Origin: Chloroflexota bacterium
Lineage (GTDB): Bacteria; Chloroflexota; Anaerolineae; J102
Assembly (NCBI GenBank): GCA_013151415.1
Contig: JAADII010000197.1
Span: 1-56,028, forward strand
Direction of reading: 5' to 3'
Length of the DNA stretch: 56,028 bases
Shown: positions 16,225 through 24,401 of the stretch, piece after piece
Position numbering within the stretch: position 1 is the stretch's first letter
How the letters are laid out: each line of letters opens with the position of its first letter
Notes under the pieces: model-generated
Seen by the model: the letters and a program-made list of their open reading frames with translations, nothing else
The model's database searches: none
What the model was told of the DNA's origin: nothing
Position numbers and translations under genes: made by a program

Positions 16225-17333
16225 TGAGTCTCAAACTTGGCGGTCATAAGCGCGAGCAGCGCATCTCCTTCCTGCTGGTCAACGGGTTTCTCTTCTTGCT
16301 GGTGGTTTTGTGGTCCATCCCCACTTTTGGCCTGTTTGTGTCCTCTTTTCGCACCAAGGAAGACATCCAATCCAGCGGTTGGTGGCTTATTTTCCCGCAC
16401 AAAGAATGGGTGATGACCGAAGAGTTCAAACCGGAGGGCCTGGACCCGAACTCGGTCATGACCATCGAGGGCGCGACCGGCACGTTTGAAGAATTTCGCG
16501 AGGGCATCGAAACGCCCGACGGCAAGCGCATTCGCTGGGTGGGCAACAAGCGCCGCGGCAAAATCCAGGTGGAAGAGCAAAAATGGACCATGAAGGCCAA
16601 CTTCACCCTGGCCAACTATGAGGAAGTGCTCACCGGCGGCGAGGTGAAAATCACGCGCGCGGACGGGTCCGAGGAGGTCATCAAGGGCGAAAACCTCACC
16701 AACGCCTTTCTCAACAGCCTGGCTGTGGCCATCCCCTCCACCGTGATCCCCATCCTCATCGCTGCATTTGCGGCCTATGGCTTCGCCTGGATGCGTTTTT
16801 CGGGGCGCAAGCTCTTTTTTGTGATTGTGGTGGCGCTGCTGGTGGTGCCTTTGCAAATCGCCCTGGTTCCCATCCTGCGAGACTATGTGCGGCTGGGATT
16901 GAACGGCACATTTCTGGGCGTGTGGCTGGCGCACACGGGCTTTGGTCTGGCTCTGGCCACCTATCTGCTCTATAATTATATTTCCGGCCTCCCTCGCGAC
17001 ATTTTGGAATCGGCCTTTATCGACGGCGCGTCCCATTTCACTATTTTCGTGCGTCTGATTTTGCCCCTTTCGGTGCCTGCGCTGGCCTCGTTCGCCATTT
17101 TCCAGTTTTTGTGGGTCTGGAACGACTATCTTGTGGCGCTCATTTTCATTGGTGAAAAGCAGGATGTGAAGGTGCTCACCATGCGCCTGGCCGATCTGGT
17201 GGGCTCGCGCGGCGCAGACTGGCACCTGCTCACCGCGGGCGCGTTCGTGTCCATGGTCTTGCCCCTCATCGTCTTTTTCTCGCTGCAACGCTACTTTGTG
17301 CGCGGCCTGCTCGCCGGCTCGGTGAAAGGTTGA
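16224..17333 (+). CDS. Carbohydrate ABC transporter permease (AglG-like)
   Basis: The 369-residue MalG-type permease has an N-terminal membrane helix, then a long polar insertion of about 130 residues (roughly 45-165) before the core domain. This insertion is a mark of the AglG group of alpha-glucoside permeases and is expected outside the membrane near the binding protein. The EAA loop is ILESAFIDGASHFTIFVRLI. It is translationally coupled to the preceding permease through a TAATG overlap, and is followed six bases later by the glycosyltransferase gene, so all belong to one operon. Confidence 0.88.
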   Translation: MSLKLGGHKREQRISFLLVNGFLFLLVVLWSIPTFGLFVSSFRTKEDIQSSGWWLIFPHKEWVMTEEFKPEGLDPNSVMTIEGATGTFEEFREGIETPDGKRIRWVGNKRRGKIQVEEQKWTMKANFTLANYEEVLTGGEVKITRADGSEEVIKGENLTNAFLNSLAVAIPSTVIPILIAAFAAYGFAWMRFSGRKLFFVIVVALLVVPLQIALVPILRDYVRLGLNGTFLGVWLAHTGFGLALATYLLYNYISGLPRDILESAFIDGASHFTIFVRLILPLSVPALASFAIFQFLWVWNDYLVALIFIGEKQDVKVLTMRLADLVGSRGADWHLLTAGAFVSMVLPLIVFFSLQRYFVRGLLAGSVKG

Positions 17334-17338
17334 AATAA

Positions 17339-18742
17339 ATGCATCTCGCCTTCCTCAATCCCCAGGGCAATTTCGACCCGGCCGATAGCTATTGGACCGC
17401 GCACCCTGATTTTGGCGGACAACTGGTCTACGTGAAAGAAGTGGCGCTGGCTTTGGCCGAGATGGGCCACGATGTAGACATCCTCACCCGTCGCATCATC
17501 GATTCGGACTGGCCCGAATTCGCGGCCCCGCTCGACCGGTATCCTCAATCCGATCGCGTGCGCATTGTGCGCATTCCCTGCGGGCCGGATCGCTTCTTGC
17601 GCAAGGAGGACCTCTGGCCCTATTTGGAGCGCGAGTGGGTTCCCAACATCCTCGCCTTTTACGAACAAGAAGGCCGTTTGCCCGACGCGTTCACCGCCCA
17701 CTACGCGGACGGCGGGCTGGCGGCCGTTCGCCTTGAGGAAAAGACAGGCGTCCCTTTTACATTCACCGCGCATTCGTTGGGCGCGCAAAAACGCGATAAG
17801 CTCATGGCGCAAGGTCGCGATCCGGAGGCGCTGGAGCAGGAGTTTCACTTCAGCGCGCGCATCGCGGCCGAGCGTCTGGCCATGAGTCGGGCGCGCCGCA
17901 TTATCACCAGCACAAGGCAGGAGCGCTTCGAGCAATATGCACACCCATTTTATCGCGGCGCGGTGGATGTGCAAGACGACGGGCGATTTGCGGTCATCCC
18001 GCCGGGCGTGAACATGCGCATCTTCGACGTGGTCGCGAACAATGAGCGGGAGGCGATCGTTCGCGACCGCATCGAACAGGCTCTGGCGCGCGACCTGGCG
18101 CCCGAGCGCCGCGACCTGCCCCTGGTCCTGCTGTCGAGTCGCCTCGACCCCAAGAAGAACCATCTTGGGGTTCTGGAAGCCTTTTCGCGTAGTCATAGGC
18201 TACGAGAAAAGGCCAGTCTCGCCATTGTTGTCCGGGAGCGCGACGATCCTCTTCGGAGTCTGGAGAAACTTTCGCCTAATGAACGCTCTATTTTGCAAAA
18301 AATTGTCGAAAACGCCAAAAATGCGGGCGTTTTCGATAAAATTACTGCGTTTTCGTTAAATAATCAAATAGAGCTGGCGGCAGGATATCGTTATTTTGCC
18401 GCGCGTCGTTCGGTGTTTTGTTTGCCAGCGCTATACGAGCCCTTTGGTCTGGCGCCGCTCGAGGCCATGGCCTGTGGCCTGCCGGTGGTGGTGACGAAAA
18501 ACGGCGGACCCTCCGAAAGCCTGGTGGATGAGGAGACGGGCGAACGATATGGCGTATTGGTCGATCCAACCGACCCGGATGACATCGCTCGCGGCCTGTT
18601 GGAAGTCCTGAACGACGCGGCGCGCTGGCGCGATTATCGCGACGCGGGTCTGCGCCGCGTACGCGAAAAATACACCTGGCCCCGCACGGCCGATGGCTAT
18701 CTCGATGCACTTGAGTCCATTAAGCCCTGCTTGCGCCCTTGA
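17339..18742 (+). CDS. Sucrose-phosphate-synthase-like glycosyltransferase (GT4)
   Basis: The 467-residue protein begins with the SPS-type N-terminus (LNPQGNFDP, DFGGQLVYVKEVALAL) and carries HSLGAQKRDKL, SSRLDPKKNHLG and the C-terminal donor motif LYEPFGLAPLEAMACGLPVV. The family joins a nucleotide sugar to fructose-6-phosphate or a similar acceptor, or acts as sucrose or mannosylfructose-phosphate synthase. It sits directly after the importer and upstream of a fructokinase, which fits sucrose-like disaccharide metabolism, but donor and acceptor are not fixed by sequence alone. A 21-base palindromic repeat found elsewhere in the window lies inside it (18184-18204), encoding SRSHRLR. Confidence 0.82.
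   Translation: MHLAFLNPQGNFDPADSYWTAHPDFGGQLVYVKEVALALAEMGHDVDILTRRIIDSDWPEFAAPLDRYPQSDRVRIVRIPCGPDRFLRKEDLWPYLEREWVPNILAFYEQEGRLPDAFTAHYADGGLAAVRLEEKTGVPFTFTAHSLGAQKRDKLMAQGRDPEALEQEFHFSARIAAERLAMSRARRIITSTRQERFEQYAHPFYRGAVDVQDDGRFAVIPPGVNMRIFDVVANNEREAIVRDRIEQALARDLAPERRDLPLVLLSSRLDPKKNHLGVLEAFSRSHRLREKASLAIVVRERDDPLRSLEKLSPNERSILQKIVENAKNAGVFDKITAFSLNNQIELAAGYRYFAARRSVFCLPALYEPFGLAPLEAMACGLPVVVTKNGGPSESLVDEETGERYGVLVDPTDPDDIARGLLEVLNDAARWRDYRDAGLRRVREKYTWPRTADGYLDALESIKPCLRP
18184..18204. repeat. 21-base palindromic repeat inside a glycosyltransferase gene
   Basis: TTCGCGTAGTCATAGGCTACG is identical at 18184-18204 and 20705-20725. CGTAGTC and GGCTACG can pair (one G-U) around ATA. The copy here is in frame within the SPS-like gene and is extended to a longer stem (CCTTTTCGCGTAG with CTACGAGAAAAGG, one mismatch). 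Confidence 0.8.
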
Positions 18743-18918
18743 TCCGGTTGCTCGGCCAGGTGTTCCTGTAGTCCTATGATGGTAAGGCCCACGAGCTCCC
18801 CTTCGCGATAATGATACACCACATCGTTTTCCCGCACACTATCCGTGGCTTGTTGCGGTTTTCGAAAACTCAACTAGAGCACATCAGCTTCCGCATCATA
18901 GTCAATCCACACCTGTGG
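18697..18918 (-). pseudogene. DUF2283-like small protein gene with in-frame amber stop
   Basis: Reading the minus strand from 18918 gives PQVWIDYDAEADVL, then TAG at 18876-18874, then LSFRKPQQATDSVREND and VVYHYREGELVGLTIIG. This is a DUF2283-type pattern (DYDxEADxLY...VxYxYxxGxLVGLTI) with the usual Tyr codon replaced by TAG. No ATG start is found upstream in frame. The 3' end overlaps the end of the glycosyltransferase gene on the opposite strand. It looks like a decayed gene; stop-codon readthrough seems unlikely. Confidence 0.65.
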
Positions 18919-19005
18919 CGAAAGCGCTAATAACGATGGGAGGGGGTCAAGAGCCGATCGATGTCGATGGCCAGAACGTCTCGCATAGCTCCATTATATC
19001 ATAAG

Positions 19006-19977
19006 ATGACACAATCTCCTCACCGATCCGCCGTCAAAAATGTAAGCGCCTCGCTTGACGTTCTCGCCATTGGCGAGATTCTCGTTGACCTCATTTCCGA
19101 AACGCCGGTCGAGCGGCTGGAGGATGCATCGGCATTTCGGCGTTATCTGGGCGGCTCGCCCGCGAACATCGCCGCCAATGTGGCCCGGCTTGGCGGACGC
19201 GCCGGCCTGATGGCCGCGGTGGGAGAGGATGCTTTGGGGCGGTTTTTATTGGAAGAATTGAGCGGGTTGGGCGTGTGGGTGGATGGCGTCCGGGTTAGCC
19301 ATGACGCGCCCACCAGCGTGATGATGGTCGCGCGCGCGGCCGGCACGCCCGCGTTTTTGCCTTTGCGCGGGGCCGACTATCATCTTCGGCCCGACGACAT
19401 TGCGCCCGCGCTCATCGCCCGCGTGCGGCTGCTTCATGCTTCGGCTTTCGCGCTTTCGCGGCCGCCCTGCCGCGAGGCCGTGGCGCGCGCGTTTCGCCTC
19501 GCGCACGACATGGGCAAGCCCCTCTCTCTCGACCCCAACTACAGTCCCGTCATCTGGCCCGACCGCGAAGAGGCTTTGCGCGTGCTGGCCGAATTGTATC
19601 CCTTGGTCACGCTGACCAAGCCCTCGCGCGACGACGCGGCGCGGTTGTTTGGCCCCGACCGTTCCGCGCCCGAATACATTCACATGTTTCACGACTTGGG
19701 CGCGGACATCGTGGTTTTCACGCGTGGCGGGGGCGGCGCGCTGGTTTCAGAACGAGGCGAAGCGCTGCGCGAAATCCCCGCGCGGCCGGTTATGGTGGCC
19801 GACGCCACCGGCGCGGGCGACGCGTTTTGGGCCGGATTCCTGCTCGCGTGGCTGGATGGTCATTCGGTCGAACAAAGCGCGCGCGTTGGCCGCGAGGTGG
19901 CCGCCATAAAATTGCAACGCGTCGGCCCCCTGCCCCGCACCATCGACCGCGCGGCCCTAATGAAAACGCGAGCTTGA
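19006..19977 (+). CDS. PfkB-family sugar kinase, probable fructokinase
   Basis: The 323-residue protein has PfkB signature 1 (YLGGSPANIAANVARLG) and the C-terminal anion hole and catalytic Asp motif DATGAGDAFWAGF near residue 275. The sequence around IGEILVDLIS and the fructokinase-like substrate lid (LRGADYHL) suggest a fructokinase or 2-keto-3-deoxygluconate kinase. Two starts are possible (18961 and 19006); the second begins closer to the domain. It lies after the importer and SPS-like gene, which favours fructose phosphorylation to fructose-6-phosphate, but substrate specificity is inferred from context. Confidence 0.83.
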   Translation: MTQSPHRSAVKNVSASLDVLAIGEILVDLISETPVERLEDASAFRRYLGGSPANIAANVARLGGRAGLMAAVGEDALGRFLLEELSGLGVWVDGVRVSHDAPTSVMMVARAAGTPAFLPLRGADYHLRPDDIAPALIARVRLLHASAFALSRPPCREAVARAFRLAHDMGKPLSLDPNYSPVIWPDREEALRVLAELYPLVTLTKPSRDDAARLFGPDRSAPEYIHMFHDLGADIVVFTRGGGGALVSERGEALREIPARPVMVADATGAGDAFWAGFLLAWLDGHSVEQSARVGREVAAIKLQRVGPLPRTIDRAALMKTRA

Positions 19978-20005
19978 AAGGCGTCTGGCAATGCGCGCTT
20001 GATCT

Positions 20006-20680
20006 TCAACCCTCAACTTTCGATCTCGAGCTTGCCAGAAACAAGCCGCCCAAGAAAAGGCAGGCCGCGCCAAACCCCACCAGATAATAGGCCGCGCCGG
20101 GACTGAGCGGGTGGGCGTAGAGCTTTTCCAGCGCGGGGAGCAGTTTTTCATAGGCCAACAAGGATTGAATGGGCGGCAATGCCAAAAGTGCGAAAAGCAG
20201 GCCGCGTATCCTGTCGGGCAACCAACGTCGCCACAACGGCGTGAGCAGTGCAACCAGAATGACGAGCCCGATATACATGGTTTGGGTGCGAAATTCAGGC
20301 GTGCGTAGCAGGCCGGGCGTCCATGCCGGCGGCAGCATGGCCAGCGCCGTGGGAATGGCGGCCGCGGCCAGGCCCGTCCTGAGCCACCAGGGTGTGGACG
20401 AGCGTTGCAGCGAGGCCAGAAGCACAAGCCCAAAAGCAAGGGCGAGCAATGGCCCGAAAAAGACGAGACGGTTGACCGGCGTTTGGCCGTATCGCACCTC
20501 AGGGATAAACTTGACATATTCCGGGAGATCGACGCCCAGGATATTCAGGCCGGCCGCGGGGTGGGGCAGCCAGGGACGCCAGTAACCCAGAAAGAGCAGA
20601 AGAAGCCCCAGGCCCAGGGCAAGGGATGTCGGGTATTGCCTATTGCTTAAGCTCATTTTATCGGAGTTGAACGGATTCAT
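20006..20680 (-). CDS. Multi-pass membrane protein of unknown function
   Basis: The 224-residue protein has about six hydrophobic segments and a short polar loop (LGVDLPEYVKFIPEVRYGQTP) after the first. I do not recognise the family. It is the last of a minus-strand set with a GT4 glycosyltransferase, GtrA protein and O-antigen ligase, so a role in surface-polysaccharide export or modification is possible. It is separated from the GT4 gene by 50 bases that hold the 21-base palindromic repeat. Confidence 0.65.
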   Translation of the reverse strand: MNPFNSDKMSLSNRQYPTSLALGLGLLLLFLGYWRPWLPHPAAGLNILGVDLPEYVKFIPEVRYGQTPVNRLVFFGPLLALAFGLVLLASLQRSSTPWWLRTGLAAAAIPTALAMLPPAWTPGLLRTPEFRTQTMYIGLVILVALLTPLWRRWLPDRIRGLLFALLALPPIQSLLAYEKLLPALEKLYAHPLSPGAAYYLVGFGAACLFLGGLFLASSRSKVEG

Positions 20681-20704
20681 GGAGGACGGAGGACAAAGAT
20701 CGAC

Positions 20705-20725
20705 TTCGCGTAGTCATAGGCTACG
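20705..20725. repeat. 21-base palindromic repeat, intergenic copy
   Basis: Identical to 18184-18204. It lies between the GT4 gene and the membrane protein gene and is flanked by CGAC and CACAC, so only the core is shared. Confidence 0.8.
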
Positions 20726-20730
20726 CACAC

Positions 20731-21864
20731 TCAACAAGCACTTACGCTAACATAAACATTATACAACCGTCGCGCGGCCGCCTGCCACGTCCATTGCGCG
20801 GCTTGAGCCGGGCCTCGACGGGCCAGTTCGAGCCGCGCGCGTTCATCGGTGAGCAATTCAGCCAACGCCTCCACGAGGGCTGCGTGATGGTTGGTGGGAA
20901 TGATCCGCGCGGCGTCGCCTGCTATTTCGGGCAGGCTGGAGGTGTCGGTGCAAAGGCACGCTGTTCCGCACGCCAGGGTTTCGAGCACGGGCAAGCCAAA
21001 TCCTTCGTAATGGCTGGGAAAAGCGAAGAGATCGGCGAGGTTGTAGAGCGCGGGCAGATCGGCGTCATCGACATAACCTAGAAAATGCACAAAATCTTCC
21101 GCGTTTTGCCGCTTCACCTCCTCGAAGATGCCCTCATACAACCAGCCTTTGCCTCCAGCGATGACCAGATGGTGGGGAAAGCGGGCCTTTTTGCGCGCCT
21201 CGGCGAACGCGCGAATCAAACCATCGAAGTTCTTGCGCGGTTCGAGGGTGCTAACCGAGAAGGTGAAAGGCCATGACAGCCCATATTTTCGAGCGATATG
21301 CTGCAAGTCGTCCCGCGGCAAGGGGCGAAAACGCGGTTCGACCCCCGCTCCCACCACCGTCACTTCATCTTCTCGCAACCCAAAGAGGCGCATGGCGTCT
21401 CTCTTGCTGGCCTGAGAATCGGCGAGGATGTGGTCGGCCTGCGCCACTGAGCGAGGGGCCGCGCGTTCGAGAAAACGGCGCAACGCGGGGTGGGCGTATT
21501 GAGGGCGCACCAGAAAAGCCAGGTCATGGATGGTGAGCAGTTTTTTGCCTGCTCGCACAGGCGGCAGCAAAAAGTTGGGTGCGTGAAATATGTCGAGGGG
21601 GCCGCTCCATAAGTTTACATAAAGTGGGAACCGGAGACGATGCCAAAGAATGGTGAGTTGGCGATCGGTGAGAGGCATTCGGCGCGTACGCACCTTAGGG
21701 GGCCAGTTGGCGCGTGCAAAGGGTGCGTCGTCTCGGGGCATGAGCAGCGCGACGCGATCGTTTGGCGCGAGCAGGGGGAGGAGTGCGTCTACGAGGCCGC
21801 GCGTATAACGTCCGATCCCCGCGCCCTGGATCGCCGCCGGGGTGTAGTCGATGCCGATCTTCAT
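20731..21864 (-). CDS. Glycosyltransferase family 4 (mannosyltransferase-like)
   Basis: The 377-residue protein starts with the GT4 N-terminal pattern MKIGIDYTPAAIQGAGIGRYT and has the donor-site region (FSVSTLEPRKNFDGLIRAF; HYEGFGLPVLETLACGTACL) with the EX7E-type motif. It probably adds a sugar from a nucleotide donor to a lipid-linked acceptor on the cytoplasmic side. It starts nine bases after gtrA ends and lies in a polysaccharide gene set; donor and acceptor are unknown. Confidence 0.88.
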   Translation of the reverse strand: MKIGIDYTPAAIQGAGIGRYTRGLVDALLPLLAPNDRVALLMPRDDAPFARANWPPKVRTRRMPLTDRQLTILWHRLRFPLYVNLWSGPLDIFHAPNFLLPPVRAGKKLLTIHDLAFLVRPQYAHPALRRFLERAAPRSVAQADHILADSQASKRDAMRLFGLREDEVTVVGAGVEPRFRPLPRDDLQHIARKYGLSWPFTFSVSTLEPRKNFDGLIRAFAEARKKARFPHHLVIAGGKGWLYEGIFEEVKRQNAEDFVHFLGYVDDADLPALYNLADLFAFPSHYEGFGLPVLETLACGTACLCTDTSSLPEIAGDAARIIPTNHHAALVEALAELLTDERARLELARRGPAQAAQWTWQAAARRLYNVYVSVSAC

Positions 21865-21872
21865 GGCTTATC

Positions 21873-22382
21873 TTACTCAATGCCGCGATAGGTCCATATG
21901 CGATTCACGCCGAAATTCCAGAAGAGGACAACGCCAATGGCGAACGCCTTGGCAAAGTTGTAGCTTAGACGCGTATCGAAGAATTGGCTGAACACATAGT
22001 GGTCCATCAGCACCAAGATCACCGTGTTGATGATGAGACCCAGTATATTGACAATGGCGAATTGCGCCAGTTGGCTGAATATGGGCCGCTCGCGCGATTC
22101 GGGAAACGTCCAAAGACGATTCCAAGTGAAGTTGCTGACTACGGCCGTGGAAAAGGAGATGGCGTTGGCGGCAATGAGCTGAATTTGGTGGGGCGGCAAA
22201 CCAATGCTCCAACCCACGCCCAGACCGATGTGCTCAAAAATCAGCTTCATCATATTTAACACGATGAAATCCACCACCGCGCCAAGGGCGCCGACAAGGG
22301 CGAACTTGATGAACCGCTCCACCTCTTTGGGGTTGAGCGGCGTGACGCCGGCAATGCGAGCTATCAATGGATGAACCTCCAT
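21873..22382 (-). CDS. GtrA family membrane protein
   Basis: The 169-residue protein has four membrane helices and the GtrA pattern FIKFALVGALGAVVDFIVL at the start. GtrA proteins help move polyprenyl-linked sugars across the membrane in polysaccharide or teichoic-acid synthesis. It is downstream of the O-antigen ligase and upstream of the GT4 gene on the same strand. Confidence 0.9.
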   Translation of the reverse strand: MEVHPLIARIAGVTPLNPKEVERFIKFALVGALGAVVDFIVLNMMKLIFEHIGLGVGWSIGLPPHQIQLIAANAISFSTAVVSNFTWNRLWTFPESRERPIFSQLAQFAIVNILGLIINTVILVLMDHYVFSQFFDTRLSYNFAKAFAIGVVLFWNFGVNRIWTYRGIE

Positions 22383-22407
22383 GATTCAGATCTAAACCAA
22401 CATCGCT

Positions 22408-23901
22408 TTAGCGATGCTTTTGCGCTATTTCGTTCTCGTTGTTGATCGTCGGCAACAGGCTGAGAGCCAGAGCCACCAACAACGGCATGCCCTGCACCCA
22501 AAGATTGTCGATAAGATTATGGACGGAAAGGTGAACGAGCAGGCCGACGACGCCAATGGCCAGGGCGCGGGCAAGCGCTCTGGTGCGCAATACAGCCCGA
22601 AAAGCGGCCGTCAACGCACCCAGCCATAGCATAAGATAGGCGAGCGCGCCGAATATGCCGGCCACCGCAGCGTAATGGAAAAGCGCATTATGCGCGTGAC
22701 CCAAAGGATCCAACCAGCGGTCGATGGCGTATTGGGGATAGACGATGTCCCAATTGCCGACGCCGACGCCCAGCCAGAAGTTGTCTGCAAACATCTCCCA
22801 GCCGGCCTGCCAATGGGCCACGCGCTCCAGGATGGCGAAGTTTTCATCGGTGACCACAGCGCCGCGCGCGTTCCATACGCCAAAATAGGCTGGGATCGCG
22901 GCGAGACGAGCGGTGATGAAGCTTGGAAGCAAAGGTGCGGCGAGCGCGGTCGCGCCTGCACCGAGAAGTAGAAGCGCGCGACTTGCCAGTGAATCTAGAG
23001 CCAACACTGCAATCGTCGACGCGATCACGCCCAGCCATGCCCCGCGCGATCCGCTGGCCAGGATGCCAGCGAGGATGGTGATGGTCATGCCCCATATGGC
23101 CATGCTGAGGAATAAGCGCGTTAGATCGCGAGAGCGGCTTCGCCATAAGCGCCTGACGCTCCATAAGCCAAGGGCCAAACCCAGGGGCAATGAAAGACCA
23201 AGATAACCTGCGTAGGGGTTGGGTTGGCCAAAGGTGCCATATGCGCGCAAAAAGCGCCCCAGCTCGAACGCTTCGGGGCCAATGCCAAAATAAAATTGCC
23301 GCCAACCAATGAGCGCTTCCACAGTAGCGGCCAGAAGCAGCGTTAGGGCGAAGGGCAAGCGCAAGCGCGGGCTCAGCAGTTGCGCGCCCAAGAAATAAGC
23401 CGCGCCCACCTCGGCCCACTTGACCAGTTCGGGAATGGCCGCTCTGAGTGAGCGCGCGGGCAGGGTGGAATAGAGTAGCGCAAACGCAAGGGGCAGGATG
23501 ATCCAAAGCAAGGGTGCAGGCGCCAGGGGAGGACGAGGCCGTTCGACCGCGCGACGCCAGAACCAGGCCAAAGCCGCCGCGCCGAGCATGATATCCGTCA
23601 CGCCCACGGAAGCAGGCCCAAGCGGCGTTCTCGCCACCGCGCTAAAAGGGATGACCAGCGCCAGGGCGAATAACCCCGCCACTGGCCAGATGACCAACGT
23701 CAGCCCGAACGCGGTCGCGATCAGCAGCGCCGCGCTCCATTCAGGTGGAAGCGCGGCCAGCATAGCGGCTACGGCCAACAGACCGAACCAGAGCCGGACA
23801 TCGGTGAAACGGGGCAGGGTGAGAGACATGGGGCGAGTGGGCGAGGGGGCGTGCGAGGCGATAGCCGAAGCAATCGCCAAGCCCAAAAGGCCATACAGCA
23901 A
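22408..23901 (-). CDS. O-antigen ligase (Wzy/WaaL) family membrane protein
   Basis: The 497-residue protein has about a dozen hydrophobic segments. A large loop between the later helices contains the typical polar patch of the O-antigen ligase domain (GSRGAWLGV near residue 255-262 and the ERVAHWQAGWEMFADNFWLG stretch, with HAHNALFHYAAVAG). The family polymerises or ligates polysaccharide repeat units at the outer membrane face. It may start at Met25 rather than Met1. It is the first gene of the minus-strand polysaccharide set. Confidence 0.85.
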   Translation of the reverse strand: MLYGLLGLAIASAIASHAPSPTRPMSLTLPRFTDVRLWFGLLAVAAMLAALPPEWSAALLIATAFGLTLVIWPVAGLFALALVIPFSAVARTPLGPASVGVTDIMLGAAALAWFWRRAVERPRPPLAPAPLLWIILPLAFALLYSTLPARSLRAAIPELVKWAEVGAAYFLGAQLLSPRLRLPFALTLLLAATVEALIGWRQFYFGIGPEAFELGRFLRAYGTFGQPNPYAGYLGLSLPLGLALGLWSVRRLWRSRSRDLTRLFLSMAIWGMTITILAGILASGSRGAWLGVIASTIAVLALDSLASRALLLLGAGATALAAPLLPSFITARLAAIPAYFGVWNARGAVVTDENFAILERVAHWQAGWEMFADNFWLGVGVGNWDIVYPQYAIDRWLDPLGHAHNALFHYAAVAGIFGALAYLMLWLGALTAAFRAVLRTRALARALAIGVVGLLVHLSVHNLIDNLWVQGMPLLVALALSLLPTINNENEIAQKHR

Positions 23902-24260
23902 CGCTGCATTTTAACGCGAAGACGGGATTCGGCAAAATCGAAAGATGAAACGAAGCGTCCCGCGCCTGCGACCATTTTCGAACCCACGGCCACGCCCACT
24001 GCACCCGCAACCCCAACCTCAACCTCAAACCGTCTCTCCTAATCCGGTTGAAACCGGTCAATGCTGGCCTGCGGTCGGAGCGCGGAGCTAAAACCAAAAC
24101 GCATTCCTCCGACCGTGCATTTTGCCAAGATCGGCTTTCATGGGTTATGATGTAATCGTCATGAAGTCCATCATTTTTCGATGAGATCATCGAGAAGCGC
24201 TGAGCCCAATCCTCATCGTCCATCGTCCTATCGTCCATTGTCTGGGCTCGAAACAAAAGT
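23902..24260. other. Noncoding region before the His attenuator, with short repeats
   Basis: No gene is supported. It contains AACCTC words at 24009-24030 and CATCGTCC/TATCGTCC words at 24213-24240, both members of families seen elsewhere in the window. The upstream part could carry the promoter for the his operon, but I found no convincing -35/-10 pair. Confidence 0.6.
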
Positions 24261-24266
24261 CAATCC

Positions 24267-24311
24267 GTGAAATCCGTATTCTATTTCCAAAGCAACCATC
24301 ATCACTTTTGA
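24267..24311 (+). CDS. hisL: Candidate histidine leader peptide (14 residues, three consecutive His)
   Basis: GTG at 24267 opens a 14-codon frame, MKSVFYFQSNHHHF, then TGA at 24309-24311. Three consecutive His codons lie near the end, followed about 50 bases later by a strong terminator and then hisZ. This is the layout of ribosome-mediated attenuation: stalling at His codons when charged tRNA-His is scarce. No SD precedes the GTG, and the first codons overlap an AATCCGTGAAATCCGT repeat-like sequence. The frame stays open upstream to an ATT at 24237, so the start is uncertain, but the His run and stop are not affected. Confidence 0.72.
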   Translation: MKSVFYFQSNHHHF

Positions 24312-24312
24312 T

Positions 24313-24389
24313 CGGGGAGAGCGGCTTTGCAAGGGCGCTTTGGCCGCGTTCGCCCCGCGAAGACTAGCGAACCCCGCTAGTCTTTTTTT
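24313..24389 (+). terminator. Transcription attenuator with mutually exclusive hairpins upstream of hisZ
   Basis: Terminator: AAGACTAGCG (24360-24369) pairs perfectly with CGCTAGTCTT (24375-24384), followed by seven T. Antiterminator: GTTCGC (24348-24353) pairs with GCGAAC (24367-24372), removing part of the terminator arm. Upstream hairpin: GGGG (24313-24316) with CCCC (24353-24356), and GCGGC (24320-24324) with GCCGC (24342-24346 region), blocks the antiterminator. A ribosome stalled on His codons at 24297-24305 would cover the first segment and let the antiterminator form. This is the 1:2, 2:3, 3:4 logic of amino-acid operons. Confidence 0.75.
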
Positions 24390-24401
24390 GTTTCAGTTTC
24401 C

